Counted from the stretch's first letter, positions 52,080-63,283 are shown. The stretch is 64,000 nt of DNA from Calditrichota bacterium (GCA_008501765.1 QQUE01000012.1:124001-188000); one strand, 5' to 3'. Numbers and translations: made by a program. Notes: a model not told the origin generated them from the sequence alone.

Positions 52080-52278
52080 TCCTGAATAATTCGCACACAA
52101 GGGTACTAAGTCCACAAAAAATATTTAAATAATTATAAAACATAACTTTGTGTAACCCGTGGCTTTGTGAGAGCTAATTTTAATAGAGAACTTAGTTTTT
52201 CTTCTCGTCTTATCTCAAATATCTAATTATCAACAGGTTAAAAATATTTTAAAAAATATTTATGAAGAAAGCAGGCTA
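52080..52278. repeat. ~200-bp repeat tail (direct arm of long inverted repeat)
   Basis: Roughly nine in ten bases match the reverse complement of 61415-61612. It includes the phrase CTTTGTG...GTGGCTTTGTGAGAGC and ends at GCAGGCTA. It follows MITE copy A after 57 bases (which contain the palindrome at 52061-52079). It ends 55 bases before the sugar-binding gene. Confidence 0.75.
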
Positions 52279-52332
52279 ATTAAACTTTCCCTTTAACAAA
52301 TAAGGACAACAATTTTTGCAAAGGATATCATT

Positions 52333-53271
52333 ATGAAATTCCAAAAACTCGGATTCCTGGTTTCAATTCTTGCCTTCACAATCCTGTTGGGTTGCGATAA
52401 ATCAGATTCAAGCCACTTTACACATAAAATGGCGCTGGTGATGAAAGCCAGCAGCAATCCTTTTTTCGCCCGTATGGAAAAAGGCGCCCGGCAGGCGGCA
52501 GATTCATTTCGCGTGCAATTGCTCATCGGCACAATTACTCGCGAAACAGATATCAACCAGCAGGTTTCAATCATCGAAAATATGATCGTTCAAGGTGTTG
52601 CGGCCATTCTCATCGCACCGGCGGATTCAAAAGCCATCGTCAATGTCCTGAAAAAAGCACAGGCTGCGGGAATCCGGATAATAAATATCGACAATCGCAT
52701 TGATGCGGCAACTGCCGAAGCTGTTGGTTTGACGATTGATTGTTATGTCGGTGTTGACAATGCAACGGGCGGCAAAATGGCGGGAGACTATTTGGCCACG
52801 CTGATGGAAAAAAAAGGCAAAGCGGCCATGCTGGAAGGTATTCGCGGCGTCGACAATGCCGAGGCGCGAAAACGTGGTTTTTTGCAGGCCATTGAATCCA
52901 CAAAAATCGAAGTCGTTGCGTCGCAGTCTGCCAACTGGGCGCAGGATCAGGGACTGGATGTTTTCGCCAATATTTTACAAGCTAATCCTGACATCACCGG
53001 GCTTTTCTGTGCCAACGATATGATGGCGCTGGGTGCGATTCAAGCCATCGAACAGGCTGGCAAAACCGGAAAAATCTATGTTGCATCCTACGATAATCTT
53101 GAAGCAGCACAAGAGGCCATTTCACAGGGACGCTTGCACGCCACGATCGAACAACACCCCGAACGCATGGGTTTTGAGGGAGTTGCTGTTGCAAACGCTC
53201 TGCTAAATGGCGAGCAGATTGACTCTGAAATGATGATTGAATTGGATTTGATTACGAAAGAAAATTTGTGA
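52333..53271 (+). CDS. Periplasmic sugar-binding lipoprotein (RbsB-like)
   Basis: 312 residues. A lipobox ends TILLGC. The Peripla_BP_4 fold shows MALVMKASSNPFFARMEKGARQAADSF, the hinge segments IAPADSKAIVNVLKKAQAAGIRIINIDNRID, FCANDMMALGAIQAIEQAG and ASYDNLEAAQEAISQGRLHATIEQHP. It captures a sugar or sugar-like solute for an ABC importer; the RbsC-like permease lies upstream. The gene for the ATPase is absent. The next element (DUF559 unit) begins 13 bases after the stop. Confidence 0.87.
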   Translation: MKFQKLGFLVSILAFTILLGCDKSDSSHFTHKMALVMKASSNPFFARMEKGARQAADSFRVQLLIGTITRETDINQQVSIIENMIVQGVAAILIAPADSKAIVNVLKKAQAAGIRIINIDNRIDAATAEAVGLTIDCYVGVDNATGGKMAGDYLATLMEKKGKAAMLEGIRGVDNAEARKRGFLQAIESTKIEVVASQSANWAQDQGLDVFANILQANPDITGLFCANDMMALGAIQAIEQAGKTGKIYVASYDNLEAAQEAISQGRLHATIEQHPERMGFEGVAVANALLNGEQIDSEMMIELDLITKENL

Positions 53272-53284
53272 GAATATTTATAAA

Positions 53285-53837
53285 TCCCATCCTTAAAAAG
53301 GAGGGGACAGCAGCTGAAGCGTCCAGCGAAAGCTGCAGGGGTGGTTAAAAAGAAGATTCAATATTTATGATTAAACGACTGCACAACCTCAAATACCTGG
53401 AAGCAAAAAGAAAAGAACTTCGCAATCAGGCGACTGCTGCTGAAATTCGCCTTTGGAAAGCATTGCAAAAGAGGCAGCTTGCTGGTCGAAAGTTTCGCAG
53501 GCAACATAGCGTGGGTAAATATATCCTTGATTTCTACTGCCCGGCTGAACGGCTGTGTATTGAATTGGATGGAGCACATTACGGTGAGTCAATTCGACTT
53601 GAATATGATGAAAAGCGTACGGCATTTCTTCAATCCATTGGTATTCGTGCGCTACGATTTGAGAATAAGCTCGTGTTTGAAGATATTGAATCTGTATTAA
53701 ATGAAATTCAATTACACTTTAAATAAAGCTGAATTGGAGCGGTAATCTTTTCCGAGAGCGCTTAAGCGATCGTCAACCACCCCTGATTTTTTCGCTTGAC
53801 GCTCCAAAATCTGTCCCCTCCTTTTTTAAGGATGGGA
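53285..53837. mobile_element. DUF559 nuclease element with nested inverted repeats
   Basis: 553 bp. The outer inverted repeat is 26-27 bp with one extra base on the right (53285-53310 and 53811-53837; core GGAGGGGACAG / CTGTCCCCTCC, and CCCATCCTT at the tip). Next inward are different hairpin-capable segments: GCAGCT...AGCTGC at 53310-53336 and GATTTT...AAAATC at 53785-53811. Then the inner repeat AGGGGTGGTT (53337-53346) and AACCACCCCT (53775-53784). The enclosed gene encodes a DUF559 protein. The gene-less element at 28439-28608 has the same plan. Confidence 0.78.
53367..53726 (+). CDS. DUF559 (Vsr-like PD-(D/E)XK nuclease) protein
   Basis: 119 residues, the full normal length of DUF559. 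Visible family motifs are ATAAEIRLWKALQKRQLAGRKFRRQHSVGKYILDFYCPAERLCIELDGAHY, with likely metal-binding Asp55 (LDFYC) and Glu66/Asp68 (IELDG), then DEKRTAFLQSIGIRALRF. The fold is related to the very-short-patch endonuclease Vsr. No signal is present. It is the only gene in the surrounding nested-repeat element, 20 bases inside the left inner repeat. The biological role in such elements is unknown; a nicking role in mobility is an inference. The start is ATG 53367; no strong Shine-Dalgarno is visible. Confidence 0.85.
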   Translation: MIKRLHNLKYLEAKRKELRNQATAAEIRLWKALQKRQLAGRKFRRQHSVGKYILDFYCPAERLCIELDGAHYGESIRLEYDEKRTAFLQSIGIRALRFENKLVFEDIESVLNEIQLHFK

Positions 53838-53943
53838 GTGCAAGCTATTGCCATACCATGGTCGAACAACGAAATGATCAATTTAGTCAGGTGATAATAA
53901 AAGAGATACTCATTTACATTAATTTTTTCGATCTATTGCATGA

Positions 53944-55992
<2,049 letters not shown>

Positions 55993-55993
55993 T

Positions 55994-56162
55994 TTAACGC
56001 GAGTTCGATATAAGAAGAATTGGGACAAAACGAATTAATTATAGGATATAGTCCGAAGGCGTCCCGCCGAGGATAACACACGAAACGCTCGGCGAGACGC
56101 CTTCGCTCTATTTTAATTATGCTTGGTAAAGAATGTTACAGCATACATCGAACTCACGTTAA
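55994..56162. mobile_element. Palindromic MITE-like element, copy B
   Basis: 169 bp, terminal repeats TTAACGCGAGTTCGAT (55994-56009) and ATCGAACTCACGTTAA (56147-56162), one mismatch between them. It is inverted relative to copy A and has the same central hairpin with AAGGCGTCCCGCCGAG. It lies between fadH and a membrane-protein gene. Confidence 0.8.
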
Positions 56163-56235
56163 TTTAGTTACACCAGAGCAGAGCAACGCCAGAGCAGAAT
56201 TCAAAATTTAATAAACCTGAAGAGGCTGAACACTG

Positions 56236-57789
56236 ATGATGCCAATAGCAGATGTACAAAATTATCAGCGACACCGTGCTTTTCGAAATCCGGAAAATTC
56301 TTCAATCTCTCACGAATTATTGCTGCCTATTTTGCTCTTCGGTAGCATGGGCGCCATCACCTGGGCGATCCGCGGCACTTCCGGCTGGGGCGGTGTTGAT
56401 GGCACCGTTGTGCCCGGATTAATGTGGGGATTGCTCTGGTTTTACCTGTGTCATCGAAAAGGAATTGAGGCTCGTGGACTCGTTTTATGGCTTGGGCTTG
56501 GCCTCGCTCTTGGCGGCGAACTTGGATATGGCCAGTACACCGGCTGGATTCTCGGAAAGTTTTACGCAGGAGACCAAATTTTGCCCATATCACCCTGGAT
56601 TGGCTATTTATGGTTCATGATTTGTGGAATTGGCTGGGCGGCACCCGGTGGAATAATGTTAGGTTGGGCGTTGGGCGGCCGTCGATCAAAATCTGTGTGG
56701 ATCAGTCGCACACTCCTGGTGCTTGTATTGCTCGTTTTCATATTCGGCTGGTCGATTGTTGAATGGCTCGGTGCGCAATTTGTTCAGATATGGCCGGGAA
56801 TGTTATTCCCACACGCTGATTCTGGATTGTACGCAGGCGTACTCGGCAACCACCTGGAAAGAACAGTTTACACCAACACACAGAATTTCGCAGTGCTGAT
56901 TTGGTGGCTGGCTTCGCTCCTGATTGCTTTTTTTCAACGCGACCGCACGACGCTGTTCACCGGGCTGTTTCTCGGTTTGGGATTTGGGATCGGTTTCATG
57001 CAAAGCGCCATCTGGTGTCTCGGATATGGTGGCAATGCTGCGTACATCGATTGGTGGAAAATGTGGGAATTAAACGCCGGATTTAATTTGGGTTTGCTCT
57101 ATGCCGTTGCATATTATTGGGCGGTACGGCAGGTGGATCGACAGCATTCACCGCAGGGAGTTCGCCTGGAAACGACTGAAAAACAAGCCCCCGAATCGAT
57201 ATCAGATTTGCGATTGGAAATCTTCTTTTTGGCGCTCAGCGGATCTGTTCTGATATACTTTATGGGATTTGAATACTTTTTCTGGGCAGGTATATTTTTA
57301 AGTACACTCTATTTTGTTGCCATGAACCTGACAGTGACAGGCGTTGCTAAAATTTCTGATCTCAAAATTATTATTGAGCGACGAAAAAATATGCTTTTGA
57401 CCTACAGCGCCTTCCTCTTGCTCTTTTTGATGTTCCACGGCGGTACCTCGCGCGCCGGGATCGTTTTTGGGCTTTATACAGCCGATGCGGTGGAACAATA
57501 TGCCTGGCCGGCTGCACGCATTGTTATGTTCTTGCCTGTAGCTCTCATCTTGGTCGCGCTGACAGTTGTAAAAATGTGGCGCATCATTCGGTGGGACAAC
57601 GCATCGCCAATGCCGGATAGGTTCATTAAATACCTGCCCGAGCGAATGGTTGACCTGATGACAGCCATAGGCTTTATTGGCGCTTTGTCCATTTGGCCGG
57701 CAAAAATTGGTGTGTTTTACGCGCTGTTTATTTTTCTCGCACTCTTTGCATTTACGCGTATCAATCGACGGTTAAATTCCATAGATTAA
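56236..57789 (+). CDS. Polytopic membrane protein of unknown function
   Basis: 517 residues with about 12 membrane helices. The first contains GAITWAIRGTSGWGGVDGTVVPGLMWGLLW; further Gly-rich helices are LGLGLALGGELGYGQYTGW, WIGYLWFMICGIGWAAPGGIMLGWALGG and LGLGFGIGFMQSAIWCLGYGGNAAYIDWWKMWELNAGFNLGL. The Trp/Gly-rich loops are conserved-looking but match no transporter family I can name. It lies 52 bases upstream of a CotH-type T9SS protein on the same strand, so the two may be linked. Confidence 0.7.
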   Translation: MMPIADVQNYQRHRAFRNPENSSISHELLLPILLFGSMGAITWAIRGTSGWGGVDGTVVPGLMWGLLWFYLCHRKGIEARGLVLWLGLGLALGGELGYGQYTGWILGKFYAGDQILPISPWIGYLWFMICGIGWAAPGGIMLGWALGGRRSKSVWISRTLLVLVLLVFIFGWSIVEWLGAQFVQIWPGMLFPHADSGLYAGVLGNHLERTVYTNTQNFAVLIWWLASLLIAFFQRDRTTLFTGLFLGLGFGIGFMQSAIWCLGYGGNAAYIDWWKMWELNAGFNLGLLYAVAYYWAVRQVDRQHSPQGVRLETTEKQAPESISDLRLEIFFLALSGSVLIYFMGFEYFFWAGIFLSTLYFVAMNLTVTGVAKISDLKIIIERRKNMLLTYSAFLLLFLMFHGGTSRAGIVFGLYTADAVEQYAWPAARIVMFLPVALILVALTVVKMWRIIRWDNASPMPDRFIKYLPERMVDLMTAIGFIGALSIWPAKIGVFYALFIFLALFAFTRINRRLNSID

Positions 57790-57841
57790 ACACTGAAATC
57801 ATTGGAAAAAATCATTTAAATCCAACTGTGTTGGAGAAAAC

Positions 57842-60800
57842 ATGAGTTTAAACTGGTTCCGTAATTGGGACTCAAATAAACAATTATTTTCAAACAGAGT
57901 TACCGTTACAATTTTTTGGTTAATTTTAGTGCCGAACCGGGAGGCTGCAGGATACAATTTCCAAAATGGAGCGGTGGATTTTGAATCATCTAACTTGCCA
58001 ATTGTGACGCTTGATACGGGTGGTGAAATCATCCCGGTCGATAGCCGCATCCCGGCAAATATGAGAATAATCTGGAATGGGGACGACGAAAGAAATTTCG
58101 TGACAGATCCGCCAAATGACTTTGAAGGCCGGATTGAAATTGGGCTGCATGGGCAGGGTTCGCTGGGCTTCGCAAAGAATTCTTTTCGCATCGAAACACA
58201 GGATTCCCTAGGTGAAAACCGCAACGTTTCTTTGCTCGGCATGCCTAAAGAAAATGACTGGATTTTATATGCCCCCTATTCCGACAAAACACTGATGCGA
58301 AATATGCTTTCGTATACTTTAGCCAGTGAAATAAATCCCTATGCCCCACGTGTAAAGTTTTGCGAAGTTATTTTGAACGGGGAATACCAGGGTGTTTTTG
58401 TCCTCACAGAAAAAATCAAACGCGACAACAACCGTGTTGATATTACAAAAATTCTGCCGGATGATTTATCAGAACCGGAAATCACGGGCGGCTATATTTT
58501 CAAAAAGGACAAAACAAATTCCTGGGATAACATAATTCAGCTCGATCGTGGCCTTGATTTAATTATAATTGAGCCGGACAAAGATGAAATTCTCGCTGGA
58601 CAAACGGACTGGTTAAAAAGGCATTTGAATGAATTCGACAGGGCATTGTTTACGACGGGAGAATTTGAAAATTACATTGACGTGCAATCCTTCATCGATA
58701 ATTTTTTGATCGTCGAGTTCACCAAAAATATCGACGGTCTGCGGTTGAGCACTTATTTTCACAAAGACCGCAACGATAAAATTGTCGCCGGGCCGGTGTG
58801 GGATTATAATTTATCACTGGGAAATGCCGATTACAGCGAAGGGTGGACGCCAATTGGTTGGTATCACACACATATCGAGTGGGATAAAAACTGGTGGAAT
58901 GAGCTCATCAAAATACCCGCGTTTTACGATTTGATTGGAGAACGCTGGCGGGAACTGCGGCAAAATCAATTTAACAGTACCCGTATACTCGGTATGATCG
59001 AGGAGTGGAAAACCGTGCTGCAGGAAGCTCAAGTAAGGAATTTTACAAAATACCCGGTTCTCGGCACTTACCTGTGGCCGAACCCTGGCTATCCCCAATC
59101 CGGCAGTTTTGGTTTTGATGCGCCCAAAAGCGGTGCCCCGGCGAGCTGGGAAGAAGAAATTTTGGTATTAAAAGATTTTGTCAAGCGAAGAATACAGTGG
59201 ATTGATGCACAATACAACCTGAGTTTTGTTGATCTATCCATCGAGTTGGCCCAAACAGGCCAGGGGCACATTCTGTACAACAATAGCATTCTATCAAACA
59301 ATGCTTTTTTAGGTTCTTTTGCACGCGATGAACCTGTCACATTACGGGCTGAACCACGGCCCGGCTACGAATTCGTGCGCTGGGAAGAAACGATCTTTGG
59401 CGAAATCAAAAGCACCTGGGTGGAAAAAGGATCTAATTGGAAATATCTCGACAACGGATCGAATTTGGGGGATGCCTGGGTAGCAATCACCTATAATGAC
59501 ACGGGCTGGCGGGAAGGAAACGCCGAATTTGGTTATGGAGATAATGACGAAACTACGGTTGTGAGTTATGGCTCTGATTCGAGAAACAAGTTTATAACTA
59601 CTTATTTCCGCAAGAGTTTTAATGTCACAAATCCCGGGGCATACGATGCGCTGACGATCCGATTATTGCGAGACGATGGGGCTGTTATTTATTTAAATGG
59701 CAATGAAATTATCCGTTCGAACATGCCGGGCACAACTATTAATTTTAATACACTCGCCGAGGAATATGTAGATGGCGTTGCAGAAAAAATCTTTCATACT
59801 TTCACGGTCAATCAACGCGAGCTGAGAACGCGAAGGAATATTTTAGCCGTCGAAATCCACCAGCAAAATATTTATAGTTCTGATCTCAGTTTTGACCTTG
59901 AATTCACCGGAACAGGAAATAGCCAACAAAACACCAGTACCATAATCGGCAACGATGAGTATTTGATTTACCGCCCGACCGCCAGCGCAACGATCAAAGC
60001 TGTCTTTCGCCCTCTTCCGGGGTATTCTGCGGATTTGGTGATTAATGAAATTCATTACAATCCAACCGGCGGGGAAAATTATGAATTTATAGAACTGTAT
60101 AATAATTCCGACTCCAGCCTGAACCTGTCAAACTACTCTTTTGCTGCAGGAATTGAGTTCACTTTTCCGGCTGGGTATGGCGTAGAACCGGGCGAATTTA
60201 TAATTCTTGCCAAAGACAAAACTACCTTCAACAACCTGAACTCTCCGGTTTTTCAATGGATCGGTGGCAATTTATCGAATGAAGGCGAACATCTGATTTT
60301 GGTAAATTCTATAGGTCAGGTCGTAGATTCTGTAAATTATGGCAATGCCGCGCCGTGGCCCGAATCCCAAAATAACGGTGGATTTTCAATAGAATTAAAG
60401 AACCCGCATTCTGACAATGCGCTCGCTGAAAATTGGCAGGCAAGTTTCGCCCCGGGCGGATCACCTGGGCAACCATCTGTGAAAATGATACAGAATTTAT
60501 TTATCAACGAATTTTTAGCCAGCAATACCCGCACAAACCAGGATGAATTCATGGAATTTGATGACTGGATTGAGTTGTACAATGCCGGTGATGATCCCAT
60601 TGATATCGGTGGTTTGTATTTTTCCGACGATGAAAACAACCGGAAATTGTGGCAAATACCGCAACTATCGCCGTACACAACAACGATTGAGCCCGATAAT
60701 TTCTTGCTTCTCTGGGCTGATGATGATCCCGATCAAGGGATATTGCATCTCGGATTCCAGCTCAATAAATCGGGTGAGTCCATCAGTGTGAGCCAGGTTG

Positions 60801-61234
60801 TTAATAGCGAAATCATTGTGATTGACTCGATAAAATATACGCAACAGGCAGCAGACGTATCGATGGGCCGCTTTCCTGAGGGTGGTGATTTTTGGAATAC
60901 CTCACCCCACCCCACACCCGGGACGAAAAATACAGTGACTCACGTTGATGGCAGCCAGAGCACCCTTGTTCATTCGTACAAGTTACAACAAAATTACCCA
61001 AACCCGTTTAATCCGCAAACAACGATCAATTACGCACTGGCCAAACCGGGTAAAGTTCGGCTGACAGTATTTGACGTGCTCGGTCGAAAAATTCAGACGT
61101 TAGTTAATGCAAATCAAGCGGCCGGCTCCTATCTGGTTTCTTTTGACGCTTCTCGATTGCCCAGCGGAATTTATATATACCGGCTGGAAGCAGAATCCTT
61201 TGTAAAAAGTCAGAAGATGATATTATTGCGCTAG
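57842..61234 (+). CDS. CotH-kinase-family secreted protein with lamin-tail domains and T9SS sorting domain
   Basis: 1130 residues. N-terminal hydrophobic segment (~18-37). CotH domain ~60-470 with FAKNSFRIETQDSLGEN, DWILYAPYSDKTLMRNMLSYTLASEI, NGEYQGVFVLTEKIKRDNNRVDI and GPVWDYNLSLGNADY (Asp of the metal-binding DYN). A beta-sandwich follows (~520-700). Two lamin-tail domains are INEIHYNPTGGENYEFIELYN and INEFLASNTRTNQDEFMEFDDWIELYN. The end is a T9SS type A domain (YKLQQNYPNPFNPQTTINYALA ... MILLR). CotH proteins are atypical protein or glycan kinases in spores. TTGGAGAAAAC supports ATG 57842. Confidence 0.85.
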   Translation: MSLNWFRNWDSNKQLFSNRVTVTIFWLILVPNREAAGYNFQNGAVDFESSNLPIVTLDTGGEIIPVDSRIPANMRIIWNGDDERNFVTDPPNDFEGRIEIGLHGQGSLGFAKNSFRIETQDSLGENRNVSLLGMPKENDWILYAPYSDKTLMRNMLSYTLASEINPYAPRVKFCEVILNGEYQGVFVLTEKIKRDNNRVDITKILPDDLSEPEITGGYIFKKDKTNSWDNIIQLDRGLDLIIIEPDKDEILAGQTDWLKRHLNEFDRALFTTGEFENYIDVQSFIDNFLIVEFTKNIDGLRLSTYFHKDRNDKIVAGPVWDYNLSLGNADYSEGWTPIGWYHTHIEWDKNWWNELIKIPAFYDLIGERWRELRQNQFNSTRILGMIEEWKTVLQEAQVRNFTKYPVLGTYLWPNPGYPQSGSFGFDAPKSGAPASWEEEILVLKDFVKRRIQWIDAQYNLSFVDLSIELAQTGQGHILYNNSILSNNAFLGSFARDEPVTLRAEPRPGYEFVRWEETIFGEIKSTWVEKGSNWKYLDNGSNLGDAWVAITYNDTGWREGNAEFGYGDNDETTVVSYGSDSRNKFITTYFRKSFNVTNPGAYDALTIRLLRDDGAVIYLNGNEIIRSNMPGTTINFNTLAEEYVDGVAEKIFHTFTVNQRELRTRRNILAVEIHQQNIYSSDLSFDLEFTGTGNSQQNTSTIIGNDEYLIYRPTASATIKAVFRPLPGYSADLVINEIHYNPTGGENYEFIELYNNSDSSLNLSNYSFAAGIEFTFPAGYGVEPGEFIILAKDKTTFNNLNSPVFQWIGGNLSNEGEHLILVNSIGQVVDSVNYGNAAPWPESQNNGGFSIELKNPHSDNALAENWQASFAPGGSPGQPSVKMIQNLFINEFLASNTRTNQDEFMEFDDWIELYNAGDDPIDIGGLYFSDDENNRKLWQIPQLSPYTTTIEPDNFLLLWADDDPDQGILHLGFQLNKSGESISVSQVVNSEIIVIDSIKYTQQAADVSMGRFPEGGDFWNTSPHPTPGTKNTVTHVDGSQSTLVHSYKLQQNYPNPFNPQTTINYALAKPGKVRLTVFDVLGRKIQTLVNANQAAGSYLVSFDASRLPSGIYIYRLEAESFVKSQKMILLR

Positions 61235-61414
61235 TGTCAAATGACCACATGATAACTAAATACCTGTTCTGTCAATCTATTGCAAGGCAATCACACAAAT
61301 AAAAATGTTTTATAACGCCCTTTTTCAGCGGCCATCAAAAATAATTCTTCGGGGATAAGGATTTAATCAAAAAAGCAATGCGAACAAAAATACTTAAAAA
61401 CAGGTGAATGCGAT

Positions 61415-61612
61415 ATAGCCTGCTTTATTCATAAATATTTTTAAAATATACTTAATCTGTTGATAATTAAATATTTGAGACAAGACGAAAATAAAAACTA
61501 AGTTATCTATTAAAATTAGCTCTCACAAAGCCACGGGGTACACAAAGTTTTATTTTATAAGTATTTAAATATTTTTTGTGGACTTAGTGCCTTTGTGTGC
61601 GAATTATTCAGG
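61415..61612. repeat. ~200-bp repeat tail (inverted arm)
   Basis: Reverse-complement partner of 52080-52278, with about nine in ten bases identical by eye and one or two small indels. Together with MITE copy C it forms the right arm of a compound inverted repeat around 52279-61414. Confidence 0.75.
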
Positions 61613-61615
61613 ATA

Positions 61616-61765
61616 GGAAGAATTGGGACAAAACGAATTAATTGTAGGATATGGTCCGAAGGCGTCCCGCCGAGGATAACGCACGAAACGCTCGGCGAGA
61701 CGCCTTCGCTTTATTTTAAATATGCTTGGTAAAGAATGTTAAAGCTTACATCAAACTCACGTTAA
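61616..61765. mobile_element. Truncated palindromic MITE-like element, copy C
   Basis: About 150 bp. The right end ATCAAACTCACGTTAA (61750-61765) and the central hairpin match copies A and B. The left ~19 bp terminal repeat is missing; the element is joined directly to the 200-bp repeat. Confidence 0.72.
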
Positions 61766-61785
61766 AAACAGGTGGTAATCACAAC

Positions 61786-62811
61786 ATGGCTTTATTTGAT
61801 AATTTTAAAGAAAAAGTGAAGATTTTAGGGATAAAATCTCATCATTTGCCAGCTTTAGCCGCACCATTTTTAATCGCAACAAGCTTATTTTCCTGCCAAC
61901 CACGCTACGACACTGTGAAAATCGGCATGTGTTCCGACGTCCATTTGCCCACAATGCACGATTCCGAATATCGTATCCAAACTTTCATCGACAGCATGAA
62001 AACTGCACAGCCCGACTTTATTATCGAATTGGGTGATTTTGGAACACCTGCCGAAAAATATGCGCATCTTTTCGATATTTGGAACTCATTCTCCGGCGAT
62101 AAATTCCATGTCATCGGCAATCATGAAATGGATGGCGGCTATTCGAAACAGGAAGCTATTGCCTACCGGAAAATGAAAAACTCGTTTTATTCATTTGACA
62201 AAAACCGGTTTCATTTCATCGTTTTGGATGGCAATGATCCGAGGAATAATTCTGACAAGGGCTACAAACAATTTATCGGAGAAAAACAGATCGATTGGCT
62301 GAAGCAGGATTTAGCGGGTGCAAAACATCCCGTTGTGATCTTTTCTCATCAGGGTCTTACAACATATCCCGGTGGCGAAGGCGACGATTACGGCCTGGAA
62401 AATGGTAGCGAGATAAGAGATATTCTGGAGCAATACAATTTACAAAATCCAAAAACCAGGGTGGTTGCCTGCTTCAACGGACACACACACTATGATTTCG
62501 CCGAAAACATCAATGGTATCTGGTTCATCACAATCAATTCCATGGCCTATCAATGGATGGGTGAAGAATTTACCCACATTCGCTACAGCACCGAAGTTGA
62601 TAAAAATTTCAAGTGGATAAAATATACGGCACCGCACAAAGAGCCGCTATTTACGATCGTCGAAATTTCAACAGCCGGCTTCATTAAAATCCATGGTAAA
62701 CAGACAGAATGGGAAGGGCCATCGCCATGGGAGCTCGGCTATCCGGAGGCATTAAAAAAGTACGTCAGACCACAGATATCAGAAAGAAATTTATCTTTTA
62801 AGTTGGATTAA
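61786..62811 (+). CDS. Metallophosphoesterase lipoprotein (calcineurin-like)
   Basis: 341 residues from ATG 61786. A lipobox ends TSLFSC. The calcineurin motifs are all present: SDVHLP (D-x-H), ELGDFG (GD), IGNHEMDGG (GNHE), FSHQGL and NGHTHYDF (GHxH), giving a two-metal phosphoesterase site. It acts in the periplasm on an unknown phosphate ester or nucleotide. The frame is open from 61726, but that ATG lies in MITE copy C; the chosen ATG has AGGTGG upstream and gives the proper lipobox. Confidence 0.85.
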   Translation: MALFDNFKEKVKILGIKSHHLPALAAPFLIATSLFSCQPRYDTVKIGMCSDVHLPTMHDSEYRIQTFIDSMKTAQPDFIIELGDFGTPAEKYAHLFDIWNSFSGDKFHVIGNHEMDGGYSKQEAIAYRKMKNSFYSFDKNRFHFIVLDGNDPRNNSDKGYKQFIGEKQIDWLKQDLAGAKHPVVIFSHQGLTTYPGGEGDDYGLENGSEIRDILEQYNLQNPKTRVVACFNGHTHYDFAENINGIWFITINSMAYQWMGEEFTHIRYSTEVDKNFKWIKYTAPHKEPLFTIVEISTAGFIKIHGKQTEWEGPSPWELGYPEALKKYVRPQISERNLSFKLD

Positions 62812-62842
62812 AAAAATTAACTCCCAATTATAGCGAGGCGAT

Positions 62843-63283
62843 ATGAGAAAAGATGATCCTCCAGTCGTAGTCGAACAAACTTTTAACACTTCAGCAGAGG
62901 TCGTTTGGAAAGCCATAACAGAAGTCGACCAGATGCGGCAGTGGTTTTTCGAAAATATTCCGGAATTTGAACCCAAAGTCGGCTTCGAAACTCAATTTAA
63001 CGTCAACAGCGGGGAAAGAAATTTTCTTCATCTATGGAAAATAACCGCAGTTGAGCCCCAAAAATTGGTAACCTATAACTGGAAATATCAGGACTATGCC
63101 GGCGATTCATTTGTTATTTTTGAAATTATGGAAGTGAATAATCAGGCAAAACTGAAATTGACAACACAAATTATCGAAAGCTTCTCTCAAGATATCCCGG
63201 AATTTAAACGGGAAAGCTGTGTTGCAGGTTGGACTTATTTTATCAATAAAAATCTAAAAGAATATATAGAGAATCTGGCTTAG
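62843..63283 (+). CDS. SRPBCC/AHSA1-family protein
   Basis: 146 residues. The START-like pattern starts VVVEQTFNTSAEVVWKAITEVDQMRQWFF, then FHLWKITAVEPQKLVTYNWKYQDY-like strands and the last helix CVAGWTYFINKNLKEYIE. AHSA1-type proteins bind a hydrophobic ligand or an Hsp90-like partner; no specific role is assigned. Thirty-one bases separate it from the metallophosphoesterase. Its TAG stop overlaps the stop of the opposite-strand RCK gene. Confidence 0.83.
   Translation: MRKDDPPVVVEQTFNTSAEVVWKAITEVDQMRQWFFENIPEFEPKVGFETQFNVNSGERNFLHLWKITAVEPQKLVTYNWKYQDYAGDSFVIFEIMEVNNQAKLKLTTQIIESFSQDIPEFKRESCVAGWTYFINKNLKEYIENLA

Larger units (their letters stand above)
51795..52332. other. Repeat-filled gap between ABC permease and binding protein
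   Basis: This gap consists almost wholly of MITE copy A and the 200-bp repeat described separately, plus a palindrome TTAGTAAAA-A-TTTTACTAA at 52061-52079. No ORF is credible. AAAGGA just before 52333 serves the next gene. Confidence 0.6.
61235..61785. other. Repeat-filled gap before the metallophosphoesterase
   Basis: It contains the inverted ~200-bp repeat arm and truncated MITE copy C, each described separately. The first 180 bases hold nothing recognised. AGGTGG near 61770 is the likely ribosome site of the next gene. Confidence 0.55.

Noticed and set aside
61726-61785. Longer N-terminus for the metallophosphoesterase
   Set aside because: The upstream ATG lies inside the MITE copy, and the downstream ATG gives a ribosome site and a proper lipobox.
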